In this document: one piece after another, positions 1 to 7,021 of the stretch
How the letters are laid out: each line of letters starts with the position of its first letter
Numbering within the stretch: position 1 is the stretch's first letter
Origin: Nostoc sp. LEGE 06077
Lineage (GTDB): Bacteria > Cyanobacteriota > Cyanobacteriia > Cyanobacteriales > Nostocaceae
Assembly (NCBI RefSeq): GCF_015207705.1
Contig: NZ_JADEWI010000071.1
Coordinates: forward strand, 1-35,272
Reading direction: 5' to 3'
DNA: 35,272 nucleotides
Notes under the pieces: generated by a model
Database searches by the model: none
What the model was told of the DNA's origin: nothing
What the model saw: only the letters and a program-made list of their open reading frames with translations
Program-made: the position numbers and the translations under genes

Positions 1-121
1 ATTTTACCCTCTAGCTTTGAGACATCACAGTTACCTATAATGCCCCTTTGGGCGGGTACTGGCATTGACACTCGCCAGGAGTATTTCTGAGATACTCACT
101 CTCGTCGTGCAACCGATAGTC
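1..121. other. CRISPR trailer-side flank with three consecutive small hairpins
   Basis: No gene is visible here. Three adjacent inverted repeats can be read: GCCC/GGGC at 42-45/50-53, CTGGC/GCCAG at 59-63/74-78 and GAGTAT/ATACTC at 79-84/92-97. The segment lies directly beside the degenerate end of the CRISPR array, so it is probably the trailer side. The window edge prevents knowing whether it belongs to a longer structured RNA or repeat. Confidence 0.4.
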
Positions 122-742
122 GCACCAATCCCTAATAGGGATTAGGTGAAGTTTAAACCAACTGGGGCGGCGGGAATGCCTCAGTTTTCTGGTGTTTCAA
201 TCCCTAATAGGGATTAGGTGAAGTTTAAACCAAAGAATGCGTCCAAGCTTATGGCTTTTTTGAATAAATTTGTTTCAATCCCTAATAGGGATTAGGTGAA
301 GTTTAAACCAAGACACTGAGCTTAGAAAATTAGGTACAACCTATGCCGTTTCAATCCCTAATAGGGATTAGGTGAAGTTTAAACGTTCATCTATGCGCTG
401 TTGTAGTTTGGCTACTTCCGTTTCAATCCCTAATAGGGATTAGGTGAAGTTTAAACGGTATACCCCGCCCAATATGGGAATGCCAGACACGTTTCAATCC
501 CTAATAGGGATTAGGTGAAGTTTAAACATTTAGCTAAGTGTGAAAAATGTGCCTTGATGTGTTTCAATCCCTAATAGGGATTAGGTGAAGTTTAAACTCT
601 GTCAATCCTGAAATATCTACTAGTAACCAAAAGGTTTCAATCCCTAATAGGGATTAGGTGAAGTTTAAACATTAGGAATACTACCAGGAGTTACATAAGT
701 CAAAGGTTTCAATCCCTAATAGGGATTAGGTGAAGTTTAAAC
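122..742 (-). CRISPR. CRISPR array, nine 37-bp repeats and eight spacers
   Basis: The repeat begins GTTTCAATCCC and ends GTTTAAAC. Copies start at 122, 194, 272, 348, 420, 491, 561, 634 and 706, each 37 bp. Copies 2-9 are identical over the unit; the first has GCAC in place of GTTT at its left end. Spacers are 35, 41, 39, 35, 34, 33, 36 and 35 bp. On the minus strand the repeat ends in ATTGAAAC, like the 8-nt handle ending in GAAAC of many cyanobacterial arrays, and the only degenerate repeat is at the left end. Both point to leftward transcription with the leader on the right. That orientation is inference. Internal CCCTAATAGGG gives a short palindromic stem. No cas gene lies in the window, so the subtype cannot be assigned. 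Confidence 0.97.
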
Positions 743-940
743 TGCGGGAGCCGGAAAGGCAGTCTGTATTTAGTTTTCAAGGTTCGATTTCGCGGATGGG
801 TTGATTTTAACACGAGTAAATGGCAATTGATTTAAGCAAAATAGCTGAAACATAGACTGGATAAGGTGCGCGGATGGTTTTTATGTAATTTTTCTGCAAA
901 AGCTTACAGTGAAAGGAATCTAGCGATTGTTGATCAAGGG
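743..940 (-). promoter_or_regulatory. Probable CRISPR leader region
   Basis: This gene-free segment lies beside the intact end of the array, where a leader is expected if the array is read leftward. It holds two direct copies of CGCGGATGG at 791-799 and 869-877; an inverted copy (CCATCCGCG) follows at 958-966. The minus strand carries a TTAAAAT-like -10 candidate near 805-811, with no convincing -35. The assignment depends on the inferred array orientation. Confidence 0.45.
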
Positions 941-997
941 AGATTTTGTACACCTACCCATCCGCGCATTTTGAGGGATTTTGTTTGCTAGTTTCCA

Positions 998-1029
998 AGA
1001 TTCCCGACCTTTTAAAAAGTCGGGAATCT
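998..1029. terminator. Strong hairpin between CRISPR leader and M16 genes
   Basis: GATTCCCGAC at 999-1008 pairs perfectly with GTCGGGAATC at 1019-1028, and one more A-T pair (998/1029) extends the stem. The loop is 1009-1018. It sits 17 bases beyond the stop codon of the leftward M16-like gene, as expected for a transcription end. There is no T-run after the stem on either strand, so factor-independent termination is only a guess. Confidence 0.45.
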
Positions 1030-1045
1030 AGATATTATATTGCGA

Positions 1046-2557
1046 TTAATTTTTCGCTTGTGATGGTGAACCAGGAATTGTTACGTCTATGGGTGTTACC
1101 TGTTTTGCTAAACCTGTCAATGGCGGTTTAATGGTAGTTTGATTACCGACTACCAGAGTTATCAGGTTTTCTGGTTTGAGATATTGCTTGGCTACTCGTT
1201 GTACATCTGCTGCTGTAGTGGCGGCGACGGCTTTTTGATAACGAAACAAAAAGTCTGAGGGGTAGCCATAATATTCATATCGCATTAACCGCGATAAGGT
1301 TTGACCAGGGTCTTGAAAGTTGAAAACAAAAGAATTGAGGGTGGATTCTTTAGCAAATGCTAGTTCTTCGGCGGTGACTGGTTGAGCTTGGATGCGTTTA
1401 ATTTCGGTTTGTAAGGATTTAACAAACTGAACTGTAGCATCAGAACGGGTTTGTCCACCGGCTAAGAACATCCCAGGGTAATCAAAGCGGGGACTCCAGT
1501 AACCATATACAGAGTAAGCTAAACCTTGGCGCGATCGCACTTCGTTAAATAATCTTCCACCAAACCCATTTAATACGCTATTCAAGACATCGAGTTGTGC
1601 ATAGTCTGGGCTGTCGAGTCTACCACCTAAATGCCCAATGAGTACGCTACTTTGAGTTAACTGTGGCTGATTAACAAAAAATACTCCGCCTGTATTGGCT
1701 GCGGAGACTTCGGGTAGCTGGGGTTGGTTGATTTTCGGGTTGCGTGACCAATTACCCAATTTAGCTTGGATGAGCGATCGCATTTTTTTACTATCAAAAT
1801 CTCCCACAATGCCCAAAATCATATTATTGGGGTGAAAGTATTGCTGATAGAACTGAACTAAATCGTCACGGTTAATTTTATCCAATGTGGCATATTCTAC
1901 AGTCCGCGCATAAGGACTTTCTTTGCCATAAACTAATTTTCTGAATTCTCGACTAGCAATACTATTAGGATCATCATTGCGCCGTGCAATCCCGCCTTTT
2001 GCCTGGGTTTTGGCTAAATCCAGCTTATCTTGGGCAAATACTGGTTCGCGTAGCACTTCGGCAAACAGTCCAAATACTGTTTCCAAATTTTCACTCAATG
2101 CGTCAAAGCTGGCACTACCTGAACCTTCCCCAATACTAGTTTCTACCGATGCTGCCCGCTGTTCTAATATTTCATTGAGTTCATCGGGTGAATGCTTTTT
2201 CGTTCCCCCAGTCCGCATGACTGCACCTGTTAAACCAGCTAACCCGACTTTCTCAGATGCTTCCCAACGGCTACCAGTCCGCACCAAAGCAGAACCACTG
2301 ATTAACGGCAATTCGTGATCTTCTACTAAATACACAACTAGGCCGTTTTGTAAAACAAAGCGTTCATATTTGGGTAATTTGACCGCAGGTAAAGCGGGTA
2401 GTTTTAGCTCTGTGTAATGTTTGGCTGCTGTTGTCGCCGCTAAAGAAAAGTCAAAAGTCAAAAGTAAAAAGGCAAAGGCAAACATGACAACATAAATTAA
2501 CCTTCTACCATGCAATATTTTAAATTTCATCGACCTCTTACCCTTATATCTGTGCAT
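1046..2557 (-). CDS. M16 family peptidase-like protein, non-catalytic partner subunit
   Basis: This 503-residue protein has an N-terminal signal sequence or anchor (hydrophobic about 21-40) followed by two M16-type domains. Family knowledge: M16 peptidases bind zinc through HxxEH, and many bacterial genes occur as a catalytic/non-catalytic pair. Here the HxxEH position reads GLTGAVM, so no zinc site is visible, while the later VGDFD and the RSRQGLAYSVYGYW substrate-binding signature are kept. It follows the catalytic partner on the same strand after 70 bp and probably forms a heterodimer with it in the periplasm or at the membrane. The first Met is at 2557; an alternative ATG at 2530 has AGAGG just upstream but close. 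Part of the signal peptide is encoded by heptanucleotide repeats (2446-2473). Confidence 0.88.
   Translation of the reverse strand: MHRYKGKRSMKFKILHGRRLIYVVMFAFAFLLLTFDFSLAATTAAKHYTELKLPALPAVKLPKYERFVLQNGLVVYLVEDHELPLISGSALVRTGSRWEASEKVGLAGLTGAVMRTGGTKKHSPDELNEILEQRAASVETSIGEGSGSASFDALSENLETVFGLFAEVLREPVFAQDKLDLAKTQAKGGIARRNDDPNSIASREFRKLVYGKESPYARTVEYATLDKINRDDLVQFYQQYFHPNNMILGIVGDFDSKKMRSLIQAKLGNWSRNPKINQPQLPEVSAANTGGVFFVNQPQLTQSSVLIGHLGGRLDSPDYAQLDVLNSVLNGFGGRLFNEVRSRQGLAYSVYGYWSPRFDYPGMFLAGGQTRSDATVQFVKSLQTEIKRIQAQPVTAEELAFAKESTLNSFVFNFQDPGQTLSRLMRYEYYGYPSDFLFRYQKAVAATTAADVQRVAKQYLKPENLITLVVGNQTTIKPPLTGLAKQVTPIDVTIPGSPSQAKN
2446..2473. repeat. Heptanucleotide STRR tract (AAAAGTC family) inside a coding sequence
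   Basis: Four consecutive 7-bp units can be read: AAAAGTC, AAAAGTC, AAAAGTA and AAAAGGC. They encode roughly residues 28-38 of the downstream M16 protein, the hydrophobic stretch of its signal sequence. The same family occurs intergenically at 26344-26370. Confidence 0.85.
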
Positions 2558-2573
2558 ATCTCTTCTCTTCCTA

Positions 2574-2612
2574 CCCTACGGGAAGCCGCTATCGCGTCTA
2601 CGCGCCCTATGT
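2574..2612. repeat. Nostoc-type dispersed repeat between the two M16 genes
   Basis: The segment contains TACGGGAAGCCGCTATCGCG followed by TCTACGCG. From memory this is a very common interspersed sequence of Nostoc-group genomes. It fills most of the 70-bp gap between the M16 genes and may affect message folding there. Only one copy is visible in this window, so its dispersed status is recalled, not shown. Confidence 0.5.
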
Positions 2613-2627
2613 GGTTCATTTTCATCC

Positions 2628-4259
2628 TTATTTCGACAACAACTTACCAATGGTGCGATTTTCGGGTGTAAACGCGGCTTTGGCGACTCGCTGAATATCC
2701 GCCGGAGTTACCGCCGCAATTTCATCTAATTGCTTGAACAAGTTTTGCCAATCACCTGTTTTCACTTCATATTCCAGTAATAGCTGTGCCATGCCTGTAT
2801 TAGAATCAAGGCTGCGTAATAAATCAGCCCTAGCTTGGGTTTTGACGCGCTGTAATTCAACTGCTGTTACTGGTTGAGTTTTGAGGCTATCAATTTCTTG
2901 GCGTAAACCTGCGGCTAACTCATCAACCGTGTGGCTGGGAGCCGTCAGCGCATAAAATAGCATTAGGTTGGGATACTTATCGCCGGGAAACCCACTTTGT
3001 CCCTGAGCCGTAAGGGCTAATTGTTGTTTTTCTACCAAAGACTTATATAACCTTGATGTGCGTCCCTCACTCAGCAGTCTACTGATAATTTCATAGACAG
3101 CGTTATCTGGATGTTTAATTGCCGGACGGTGATAACCTTCTAAATACCAAGGTTGGGAAGCGAGTTCTAAAGTTACTTGGCGTGTTTCGGTTTGCTTGGG
3201 TTCTACAGGAATTTGAGATTGGGGTTTTGCTTTGGCTTGGAATCGCCCAAAGTAAATTTGTGCCAGCCGTTTGACTTCGTTGGGGTTAACATCACCGACA
3301 ATAGCGATCGCTAAATTATTTGGTGCATAGTAAGTATTAAAGAATTTCTGCACATCGGCTGGCGTGAGGTTGCGGATATCTTCGTCATAACCAATTACTG
3401 GCCTTCTGTACGGATGAACTTTGTACGCCGCATCGATAAATTTCTCAATCATCAAACCGATAGGTGAGTTTTCTACCCGTAAGCGTCGTTCCTCCAAAAT
3501 CACATCTTTTTCTTTAAAAAACTCGCGGCTGAGTACAGGCTCAAGAAATCGCTCAGACTCCAGGGACATCCAAAGTTCTAATTTATTGGATGGAAAACTG
3601 TAAAAATAACGGGTGGCTTCTGTGGAAGTATTGGCATTTAAGCCTACGCCTCCCGCTTGTTCGACAATTTGCCCCATCTCGTTTTGCTTAACTAGCTTAC
3701 GTGCTTGGGCTTCTACTTGCTTAAATTCGGTTTGTAAACGCGCTACTTCGTCTTTTTTCCCATCCGCCTGAGCAGTTCTAATTTGATTATCTAACTGCTC
3801 TAAGCGTTCCAGTAGCGGTTTTTCTGCTTTGTAATCTGTGGTACCAATGCGTTGCGTACCTTTAAAAGCTAAATGTTCTAGAAAGTGCGCCACACCTGTT
3901 TTTTTGTCTGGCTCATCCACACCACCAACATCAGCGTAGGTCAAAAAAGAAACTACTGGCGCTTGATGGCGTTCTAAAACAATGAACTTCATGCCATTGT
4001 CTAGCTGAAACTTCGTCAGTTGTTTAACTACCCGATCTAAATAAGGCTGAATTGAACTTTGATCGGGTGCTTTGCTAGGTTGAACTGTGCGTGGAGGCGG
4101 TGGCGCAGTTTGAGTTTGCGCTAAAGCCATTTCTGGTAGAGAACCAGAAACTAAGATGGCGATCGCAAAATATGTCATAAACAGCCGCAACAGTTTTAGC
4201 GATCGTTGATTTGACCAATTGAAAACTGTGCTAAGGCTACGGAAATGATTCATAAGCAA
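2628..4259 (-). CDS. M16 family zinc metallopeptidase, catalytic subunit
   Basis: A 543-residue protein with a signal sequence (hydrophobic about 24-46, cleavage plausible after ALA in EMALAQ) and a proline-rich linker. The inverted zinc motif HFLEH is at 125-129, and a downstream glutamate in SLESERF (E234) is the likely third ligand. Between these lies an insertion of about 55 residues rich in E, K and Q (about 145-200), predicted coiled coil and absent from minimal M16 enzymes. A second M16 domain follows. The protein probably degrades peptides or misfolded proteins outside the cytoplasm together with the HxxEH-less partner encoded next (1046-2557). Gene order and spacing suggest an operon. 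Substrate unknown. Confidence 0.92.
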   Translation of the reverse strand: MLMNHFRSLSTVFNWSNQRSLKLLRLFMTYFAIAILVSGSLPEMALAQTQTAPPPPRTVQPSKAPDQSSIQPYLDRVVKQLTKFQLDNGMKFIVLERHQAPVVSFLTYADVGGVDEPDKKTGVAHFLEHLAFKGTQRIGTTDYKAEKPLLERLEQLDNQIRTAQADGKKDEVARLQTEFKQVEAQARKLVKQNEMGQIVEQAGGVGLNANTSTEATRYFYSFPSNKLELWMSLESERFLEPVLSREFFKEKDVILEERRLRVENSPIGLMIEKFIDAAYKVHPYRRPVIGYDEDIRNLTPADVQKFFNTYYAPNNLAIAIVGDVNPNEVKRLAQIYFGRFQAKAKPQSQIPVEPKQTETRQVTLELASQPWYLEGYHRPAIKHPDNAVYEIISRLLSEGRTSRLYKSLVEKQQLALTAQGQSGFPGDKYPNLMLFYALTAPSHTVDELAAGLRQEIDSLKTQPVTAVELQRVKTQARADLLRSLDSNTGMAQLLLEYEVKTGDWQNLFKQLDEIAAVTPADIQRVAKAAFTPENRTIGKLLSK

Positions 4260-4819
4260 TAATTTGGTTGAAGTATGAGAGGTGAAGTCTAAATATCATG
4301 CTTGATTATTTATGAAAATCTTCAAACCCCACCCCGCCAAAACTACGTTTTGTCTCCCAGCTTGGGGGCTACCGTGTACACACAAGTCAAGAATTTTCGT
4401 GTTCAACCACATCCCGCCTAGAACTAAAGTTCCAGGCTCATAGCCAAAGTCCACAAAGGGTGGACTGGAAGACATTTGTGCTTGAGTCATCTGAAGATGA
4501 CTTGCGCTATGAGACTCGGAATTCATTCCGAGGCGGGACAGATGTACTCAACGAACATTTATTTGTGTGTAAACCGTAGAGTTTGGGGGTGGGGTGCAAT
4601 GATTGTGGAAATCATAACTAATCAACTGGACTTGATAGAACAATAAATTTCATCTTCATCTTTGACACTTCAGACTTGTGTTGTCAAATTTCCCTACCTG
4701 AGAAACAGGCGACTAATTGGGCAGGGCGTTAATCTTGTATTAAGCTTTCCGCGCTTTTTGTACTCGACGTTAGAGAATAATGCTACCAGTCGTGTTCGGG
4801 AAATCACACCGTAACTGTT
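4260..4819. other. Gene-free region dominated by a structured repeat
   Basis: The stretch between the divergent M16 operon and the TetR gene holds the nested-hairpin element at 4374-4574. Beyond it lies about 245 bp of ordinary intergenic DNA where promoters for both sides should lie. No convincing sigma-70 promoter pair was found. The open frame at 4296-4526 (minus) is explained by the repeat and is not called as a gene. Confidence 0.6.
4374..4574 (-). repeat. Nested-hairpin repeat element, copy 1 (201 bp)
   Basis: The ends are near-perfect inverted repeats: GTGTACACACAA at 4374-4385 and TTGTGTGTAAAC at 4563-4574. The 125-bp core at 4413-4537 has the same length as that of copy 2 (33741-33942), which lies in the opposite orientation. 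On the minus strand the core folds as an outer CCCG/CGGG stem enclosing a CTCGGAA hairpin, a CTCATAGC/GCTATGAG stem that itself holds two hairpins, and a CCTGGAAC/GTTCTAGG hairpin. The loops of the two inner hairpins are inverted relative to copy 2. No transposase is encoded, so it resembles a MITE or structured RNA repeat. Confidence 0.85.
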
Positions 4820-5434
4820 ATGCGAGTTTTTAATTCTCCCCCCCCCTCAGAAGCACAAACACGTACCCGCATTTTACAAGCGGCTAGAAGGCTGTTTGCG
4901 TCTCAAGGATTTGATGGCACTACCACCCGTGACTTAGCGCAAACCGCTGGAGTTGCGGAAGGTACCCTATTTCGGCATTTTCCTAATAAAAAAGCGATTT
5001 TGGTGGAGGTAGCAACGAGTGGCTGGGTGGAGATTTTAACAGATTTACTGACGGAATTGAGCGAAATGGGCAGCTATAAGGCTGTTGCTCAAGTGATGCG
5101 CCGCCGAATGTGGAATTTCCAGAAAAACGCTGATTTAATGCGGGTGTGTTTTATGGAGGTGCAGTTTCATCCTGATTTGCGCGATCGCATTCAAATAGAA
5201 GTCATCAATAAAATGACTGATGTCGCCGAAGCATTCTTTCAAACAGCAATGGATAAAGGTATCTATCGCCAAACCGATGCTAAACTTGTGGCGAAAGTGT
5301 TTTTGGGAATGTTTGCGATCGCTGGTTTTTCTAACAACACTCTCATGGAACCCGACGCTTCTCCTCAAGAAATGCAAAAAATGGCCGAAGGACTCGCTGA
5401 TATTTTTCTCAATGGAGTACTGGTAAAAGAGTAA
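4820..5434 (+). CDS. TetR/AcrR family transcriptional regulator
   Basis: The protein has 204 residues. Residues about 13-60 form a classical TetR DNA-binding domain (RTRILQAARRLFASQGFDGT, then TTRDLAQTAGVAEGTLFRHF), and the rest is an all-helical ligand-binding domain of normal family length. It should act as a dimeric repressor of a nearby or own promoter. No drug pump or other obvious target lies next to it, since the upstream neighbour is the repeat region and the downstream gene is convergent. No clear Shine-Dalgarno precedes the ATG. An oddity is nine consecutive C residues at codons 7-10 (Ser-Pro-Pro-Pro), a slippage-prone tract. Ligand and operator are unknown. Confidence 0.93.
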   Translation: MRVFNSPPPSEAQTRTRILQAARRLFASQGFDGTTTRDLAQTAGVAEGTLFRHFPNKKAILVEVATSGWVEILTDLLTELSEMGSYKAVAQVMRRRMWNFQKNADLMRVCFMEVQFHPDLRDRIQIEVINKMTDVAEAFFQTAMDKGIYRQTDAKLVAKVFLGMFAIAGFSNNTLMEPDASPQEMQKMAEGLADIFLNGVLVKE

Positions 5435-5448
5435 AGCCGAGGTGCTGC

Positions 5449-5469
5449 ACTCAGTACTCAGCAATCAGC
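5449..5469. repeat. Heptanucleotide STRR tract (ACTCAGC family)
   Basis: Three 7-bp units, ACTCAGT, ACTCAGC and AATCAGC, are read in a row. They overlap the stop codon and last residues (IAEY) of the DUF4332 gene. Related tracts occur at 15855-15871 and, inside mutL, at 19145-19158 and 19551-19571. Confidence 0.75.
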
Positions 5470-5903
5470 ACTGTCTTAGCTTGCTGATTCCATTGCTGGA
5501 CTAACTCAATTGATGGACACAAATCTCGTCGTTGCAAAGTTGCGACTTGCAAACGCATAATTTGTCGGTGCAATCTGTGGCTAGGAGTTTCGGCTAATTG
5601 GGCGACGGAAGCGATACCTGCATGAAGTAACAAACCACAATATTGTGTGCCGACACTAGGAATTCGAGATAAATCAGCTAAAGCTAACCATTTGTTTACA
5701 TACTGAAGATGAACTTGTAATTTACTAGCCAGCGCTACCCTCGCTTCCAAAGTTTTACCTTGTTTAAATAGACTCCGGGTAGTTTTAATTCCGCAAACTT
5801 GCAGTTGCGATTGTTCCTCTTGACTCAATCCTGGTAATTGTTCAATCGGCCAGTCACCAGATTGAATCCGAATTCGGCTTTTATCCATAGGTTTAGCAGA
5901 CAT
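5451..5903 (-). CDS. DUF4332 domain-containing protein
   Basis: A 150-residue soluble protein matching, from memory, the DUF4332 family. Two helix-hairpin-helix-like segments can be read: one around IEQLPGLSQEEQSQLQVCGI (about 20-39) and one around LSRIPSVGTQYCGLLLHAGI (about 78-97). Such segments usually bind DNA non-specifically or mediate protein contacts; the biological role is unknown. The gene is convergent with the TetR gene (stops 16 bp apart). Its last codons are built from an STRR heptamer tract, so the C-terminus is probably not conserved. The ATG at 5903 is the only sensible start. Confidence 0.8.
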   Translation of the reverse strand: MSAKPMDKSRIRIQSGDWPIEQLPGLSQEEQSQLQVCGIKTTRSLFKQGKTLEARVALASKLQVHLQYVNKWLALADLSRIPSVGTQYCGLLLHAGIASVAQLAETPSHRLHRQIMRLQVATLQRRDLCPSIELVQQWNQQAKTVLIAEY

Positions 5904-6015
5904 TTTTGAAAAATAAAATATAGATTTACTCTAACTATTGTGACTTTAAGAGAGGATGTAGAAGTCAGCCGTGGGTATGTTTAAGGTGTTGGGCTAATTT
6001 ACCGTAACATCACAA

Positions 6016-6080
6016 GGTGCGTTAGGCGCTGAAGTAATTTTGTTCGTGAAACCAGATAAAAATATGCCGCCTAACACACC
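6016..6080. repeat. Fold-back intergenic repeat
   Basis: GGTGCGTTAGGCG at 6016-6028 pairs with CGCCTAACACACC at 6068-6080 (12 of 13 positions), leaving a 39-base loop. It lies just beyond the stop of the leftward TIGR04376 gene and upstream of the DUF4332 gene. It could act as a transcript end. GGTGCGTTAGGCG-type repeats are common in Nostoc (recalled). Confidence 0.65.
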
Positions 6081-6094
6081 CTACTGGACTATAC

Positions 6095-6676
6095 TCATTT
6101 TTTCCCTAAATTCCGCTTCATGGCTTCTAATTCGTCTTCTGTTTCCCAGCGGCGAAACTTTTCTTCTAAGTCATCAAAACTACGAGAAGAATTCTGAGGT
6201 GGATTCGACCAACCATTGGTTTCTATGCGTTGTTGCTGGGCTTGAGCCTGAGCGCGTACTGATTGTGCTTGTGCGGCTTTTGATTGAACTTCCTGTCGCC
6301 GCACTTGAATTTTCCCCAATAGTTCTTGAGATTGGTTGAGGCGTTCTTTCAAGCCTTGCATGTGTCCCCATTTCTGGTTTCCTTCCCGCAGTAATGCTGC
6401 TTCTCGTTCTTGGGCGGCGGCGACTAAATCTTGTCTACCACCATCTTTGGCTTTTTGTACCCGAATGTGCCAACGCTGAATTTCTTGGGCGGTGGAGAGA
6501 ATGTCGTCTTGCGATCGCTTTTCTTGGACTTGTAAATCTGCTATCAACTTTAAAGTATCTTCTTCTTGCTGACGTAGTTGCTCTAACAGCGCCTCTAACT
6601 CCAAATGTGGATTATTCCGCAAGAATTCTTCTAAACGATTTTCTAAAAACCGACTCAAATCATCAAATAAGCCCAC
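6095..6676 (-). CDS. TIGR04376 family coiled-coil protein
   Basis: The 193-residue protein starts MGLFDDLSRFLENRLEEFLR and continues as one long heptad-rich coiled coil (about 20-150), then a low-complexity linker and a charged C-terminal tail. It matches the cyanobacteria-restricted TIGR04376 family from memory and superficially resembles PspA/IM30 proteins. The function is not known. There is no signal peptide or membrane segment, so it is probably cytoplasmic or peripheral to a membrane. The start is GTG at 6674-6676 with GGAG eight bases upstream. It probably forms its own transcription unit, with a fold-back repeat immediately downstream. Confidence 0.8.
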   Translation of the reverse strand: MGLFDDLSRFLENRLEEFLRNNPHLELEALLEQLRQQEEDTLKLIADLQVQEKRSQDDILSTAQEIQRWHIRVQKAKDGGRQDLVAAAQEREAALLREGNQKWGHMQGLKERLNQSQELLGKIQVRRQEVQSKAAQAQSVRAQAQAQQQRIETNGWSNPPQNSSRSFDDLEEKFRRWETEDELEAMKRNLGKK

Positions 6677-7021
6677 TGCCAGAACTCCAGGGTTGGGTGT
6701 GACTATTTTATTGTAGTAATTATCAACGCGGACGAGAATCGGTCTTTGAGATGGTAAGTTTTATCAGTAAATAGTCGTGATGAACTGCATACCCTAAAAA
6801 AATGGCAGCAGGCAGGAGAGAGAACAATTTTAAACTCAATATTATTTCCTTGAATCTGAATGTCATAAATTACACATACTTTTTTAGAATTATCTTGCCT
6901 CTAGCCATTTTTAAAGCCATTCAGATATTTTGTTGAAAGTCAGATAAAGCTGTGATTCTCAATGATTGATTGGGCAATTTAATAATAGCTTTCTAGTGAT
7001 TATTAATACATTTTTTAATAT
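6677..7021. other. Intergenic region between divergent genes
   Basis: 345 bp of AT-rich DNA separate the divergent TIGR04376 and histidine kinase genes. Promoters for both must lie here, but I see no -35/-10 pair good enough to call and no repeat or hairpin of note. The kinase ATG at 7022 has no Shine-Dalgarno sequence before it. Confidence 0.5.

Noticed and set aside
946-1131. Small open frame on the plus strand right of the CRISPR array
   Set aside because: It crosses the hairpin at 998-1029 and the 3' end of the M16 gene, has no family likeness, and is best seen as chance.
6839-6905. Possible promoter (TTGAAT with CATAAAT) upstream of the hybrid kinase
   Set aside because: Spacing and match are poor and the AT-rich background gives many such hits.
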